NCBI GenBank assembly: GCA_050043005.1
Contig: JBHJIZ010000078.1
Span: forward strand, 1-64,000
Source: Thermohalobaculum sp050043005
GTDB lineage: Bacteria > Pseudomonadota > Alphaproteobacteria > Rhodobacterales > Rhodobacteraceae
Direction: 5' to 3'
DNA length: 64,000 nucleotides
In this document: positions 61,808 to 64,000 of the stretch, one piece after another
Layout of the letters: the number at the start of each line of letters is the position of its first letter
Position numbering within the stretch: position 1 is the stretch's first letter
Made by a program: the position numbers and the translations under genes
Notes under the pieces: model-generated
The model's input: the letters and a program-made list of their open reading frames with translations, nothing else
Told to the model about the DNA's origin: nothing
Databases searched by the model: none

Positions 61808-63763
61808 CTACATGTGATCGCGTGGGATCGAAAACGCCCAGTCACGCCGTTCGAACGGTTCCTCGCCGTCCCAGGCCTCGAGGCTGGCGGTCACATCGAA
61901 ACTGCTTTCCCGGGCGCGAAAACTCACGCGCGCTTCGGTTTTCGTCGCCCATGCGCCGCGCCGCCGTTCCGAGATGAACGTGAGGGTCCCGGTGACCGAA
62001 TTGGGATCGTCCTGCTGCACCTCCCATGCCTCGTCCCGGGTATCGCGAAACTGGATGCCGTTGCGGGGATGTTCGGTCAGCCCGGTATCCTCGTGGATCG
62101 CATAGCGCGTCGAACCTTGGGTCAGATCCTGCTCGACCGATCGCTTGCGCGACGACGGCGTGATCTTTGGGTAGTCCGGCAGCGGATCCGGGTCGGCAGG
62201 CGTCGCGATGTCAATCTCCGGCGCATCGGGACGCGTTGGCAGGACGAGCTCAGCTTCCGAGAGGGTCAGTGTCACCTTGGCAGGTGGCGGAATGATCATC
62301 GGCCAATAGCTGGTCGAGAGCGCGAGTCTGAGCTTGTGACCTTTCGGCAGACGGTAGGTTGTTTCGTCCAGGCGCAGGGTAATCGCCTCCGCCTGTCCGG
62401 GCGTCATCGCTTTGGGCATCTCATTGCCCTTGCGATGGCAGAGATTGAGCATACCGCGCGCGATGAGCGTCGAGGTTCCGTCCGGATGCACGTCGCACAA
62501 CCTTGCGATCAGATGTCCCTGCGTTTGGTCCGAAGAAACCTGTGCGACCAGTGTCGGGCGGCCAACAACGTTCATCGGATGCTCCAGCGGGTCGAGATCC
62601 CAACATGCGGACAACGCATCATCGGTTCGCTGATCGGCCGGAAGCTCGGCATCGGGGACGACTGTAAAATACTCACCCGATGTGGTGCCGAGCGCGAGCG
62701 GTGACGAGAAAATCTTTTTACAGCAATGTGTTGCGTCTAGACGTCCGGCGTCGCCCAGCTTCAAGTTGACCGTGTTTGCGTCTTTGGCGACGTTAATCCA
62801 CTGGCCTGGATCGTGATCACGAACCAGCGCGGGGCGTGCACCCTCGACCCGGTAGGCGGCGTAATCCGGCCAGTCGGTAATTCCGCGATCTTCTCCGGAC
62901 AACCAATGGTGCCACCAGTCGGTGGCCATGCCGATGAAGTCCGCGCGCGGCTTTGGCCAGGCAAAGTGCGGATACTTGTGGATCCATGGGCCGGTCATCG
63001 CCTTGACGGGCGCTTCGAGGTTCTGCGCGAGCGTGGCCGGGCAATTGCGATAGCCGTCAGCCCAGCCCGCGATAACCCAGACGGGGCACTGAATCGCGCC
63101 CCAATCCTCGCAGATCGAGCCGTGCTTCCAGTAGGCGTCACGGCGCTGATGTTTCAGCCAGGTCTCCAGCAACATGGGCATATTCTGCAGGCGTCGGCGC
63201 CAAAGCTCGGCCCAACGGTTTCCGACGACTTCTGGGTCCGGTGGGCGTGACGCATAGGAGAGCATCGTGCCCGCCCAATAGACATTCGCGCTGAGCAAGC
63301 AGCCGCCCTTGTAGTGGATGTCGTCGTTGTAGCGGTCTGCCGTCGAGGCGATGGAGATCACTGCTTTCAGGGCCGGAGGGCGCAGCGCTGCAACCTGTAA
63401 GCCATTGAAACCGCCCCAGGAAATGCCCATCATACCGACCGCGCCGTTGGACCAGTCCTGTTGTGCGATCCACGCAATCGTGTCGACGCAGTCCTGCAGT
63501 TCCTGTGGTGAGTATTCGTCGTCGAACAGGCCCTCGCTATCGCCATTGCCCCGGCTGTCGACCCGCAGTCCCGCGACTCCGGCTTCGGCGAAGTGGGGAT
63601 AGGTCGAGTCGTCCCGGATCGCCGTGCCGTCGCGACGGCGATACGGCAGAAATTCCAGAACCGTCGGGAACGGACCGTCACCATCGGGCCGCCACAGGGT
63701 TGCCGCGAGGCGGGTGCCATCGGGCATCGCGATCCAGAGCGTTTCCTCGGTGGTGAAACCCAT
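61808..63763 (-). CDS. CocE/NonD family hydrolase
   Basis: A protein of 651 residues. The N-terminal Xaa-Pro peptidase S15-like alpha/beta hydrolase domain carries the nucleophile Ser115 in GISWGG. The C-terminal beta-sandwich PepX_C domain includes LRLALSTSYWPMI. Members hydrolyse esters or amides (cocaine esterase, glutaryl-7-ACA acylases). The start at 63763 has GGAGG nine bases before it; the longer frame to 63856 overlaps the divergent gene. It has no signal peptide, so it is likely cytoplasmic. Confidence 0.9.
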   Translation of the reverse strand: MGFTTEETLWIAMPDGTRLAATLWRPDGDGPFPTVLEFLPYRRRDGTAIRDDSTYPHFAEAGVAGLRVDSRGNGDSEGLFDDEYSPQELQDCVDTIAWIAQQDWSNGAVGMMGISWGGFNGLQVAALRPPALKAVISIASTADRYNDDIHYKGGCLLSANVYWAGTMLSYASRPPDPEVVGNRWAELWRRRLQNMPMLLETWLKHQRRDAYWKHGSICEDWGAIQCPVWVIAGWADGYRNCPATLAQNLEAPVKAMTGPWIHKYPHFAWPKPRADFIGMATDWWHHWLSGEDRGITDWPDYAAYRVEGARPALVRDHDPGQWINVAKDANTVNLKLGDAGRLDATHCCKKIFSSPLALGTTSGEYFTVVPDAELPADQRTDDALSACWDLDPLEHPMNVVGRPTLVAQVSSDQTQGHLIARLCDVHPDGTSTLIARGMLNLCHRKGNEMPKAMTPGQAEAITLRLDETTYRLPKGHKLRLALSTSYWPMIIPPPAKVTLTLSEAELVLPTRPDAPEIDIATPADPDPLPDYPKITPSSRKRSVEQDLTQGSTRYAIHEDTGLTEHPRNGIQFRDTRDEAWEVQQDDPNSVTGTLTFISERRRGAWATKTEARVSFRARESSFDVTASLEAWDGEEPFERRDWAFSIPRDHM

Positions 63764-63785
63764 GGCGGCCTCCTGACAGGGGTGT

Positions 63786-63797
63786 ATGGTGCACCAT
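63786..63797. promoter_or_regulatory. Palindrome, GntR-like operator candidate
   Basis: ATGGTGCACCAT is a perfect 12-base palindrome in the 52-base gap between the divergent CocE-like and alpha/beta hydrolase genes. It resembles TGGTGCACCA-type operators of GntR regulators (from memory). It is well placed to control both genes, but no regulator is visible. Confidence 0.55.
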
Positions 63798-63815
63798 TGC
63801 CGAGAGAGAGGGTGC

Positions 63816-64000
63816 ATGTCGAGCGTGATCACTGATCCGGAAGTTCTGGCTTTCATCGCGAAGACCGACAGCTATTATCCCCTTGAGACGGTTGACTTTT
63901 CAATCGAGCGGCAGCGACAGATCTATGATGGAATGTGTGCAGCGTTCCGGGTTCGACACCCCGAAAGCGTGGCCACAAGGGACGGACAGTTCGACGGGCC
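63816..64000 (+). CDS. Alpha/beta hydrolase-like protein, 5' part
   Basis: The first 61 residues of a gene that runs off the window: SSVITDPEVLAFIAKTDSYY and a following stretch with QIYDGMCAAF, which resembles the N-terminus of HSL-type alpha/beta hydrolases or acetyl esterases. GAGAGAGG lies before the ATG at 63816. The catalytic motifs lie outside the window. It is divergent from the CocE-like gene and may share its operator. Confidence 0.6.
   Translation, partial: MSSVITDPEVLAFIAKTDSYYPLETVDFSIERQRQIYDGMCAAFRVRHPESVATRDGQFDG

Noticed and set aside
1..64000. CRISPR arrays, tRNA or rRNA genes
   Set aside because: I found no regularly spaced repeats, no tRNA cloverleaf and no rRNA-like segment; a covariance-model search would be decisive for tRNAs and small RNAs.

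Overview
The window is GC-rich chromosomal DNA from an alphaproteobacterium, most likely of the order Rhodobacterales (Roseobacter group). The main reasons are the gene orders: ybgC-tolQRAB-pal-cpoB-tilS-ftsH on one strand, phoR-pstSCAB-phoU-phoB with a PstA carrying a long N-terminal extension, and priA divergent from fsa-DUF484-xerC. No rRNA, tRNA, CRISPR array, prophage or intact insertion sequence was seen.

Layout. 1-801 is the 3' part of a pcaB-like lyase. 1.0-9.9 kb holds a divergent RidA-like gene and a tightly coupled operon of nine genes: a three-gene NMT1/THI5-type ABC importer, a CodA-like amidohydrolase with all metal ligands, an FAD-linked oxidase, two flavodoxin-fold NAD(P)H oxidoreductases, a 2-oxoglutarate/Fe(II)-type oxygenase and a creatininase-family amidohydrolase. 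It looks like a complete uptake and ring-opening route for a small N-heterocycle, and I cannot assign the substrate. 10-19.7 kb is the Tol-Pal/FtsH housekeeping block. 19.8-27.6 kb is mixed: an AraC-MGMT fusion, an acyl-CoA ligase, dapB, a GST/HxlR divergent pair, a quinone-oxidoreductase-like MDR, an IS110-type transposase relic and yggT. 27.6-39.5 kb is more accessory: an AT-rich stretch, a glycosyltransferase, a ChrA/rhodanese pair, a possible PD-(D/E)XK toxin-like protein, an orphan form-II CoxL-like subunit, an interrupted phosphodiesterase, a GNAT, a glutamate-synthase-like FMN protein and a sulfotransferase. 39.7-50.2 kb carries rlmI-PIN, DUF1178 and the complete Pho/Pst regulon core. 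50.2-64 kb carries an FkbM methyltransferase, a hydroxyacid dehydrogenase with an HpcH-type aldolase, priA, fsa, xerC, two secreted or envelope proteins of unknown role and two divergent hydrolase genes.

The most unusual observation is a set of three otherwise well-preserved genes, each interrupted by a single in-frame stop. The lipoprotein pal has TGA exactly at the lipobox cysteine codon. A phosphodiesterase has TAA in mid-gene. A predicted envelope protein has TAA near residue 63. All three can be explained by one G:C to T:A transversion. They may be real nonsense mutations, a mutational signature or oxidative sequencing artefacts, and reads or another isolate would decide.

Functional links. 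Tol-Pal with CpoB, TilS and FtsH is the envelope/housekeeping unit. PhoR and PhoB flank the Pst importer and PhoU and should control it through a Pho-box-like site 5' of pstS. The 1-10 kb operon is the best candidate for an undescribed catabolic system.
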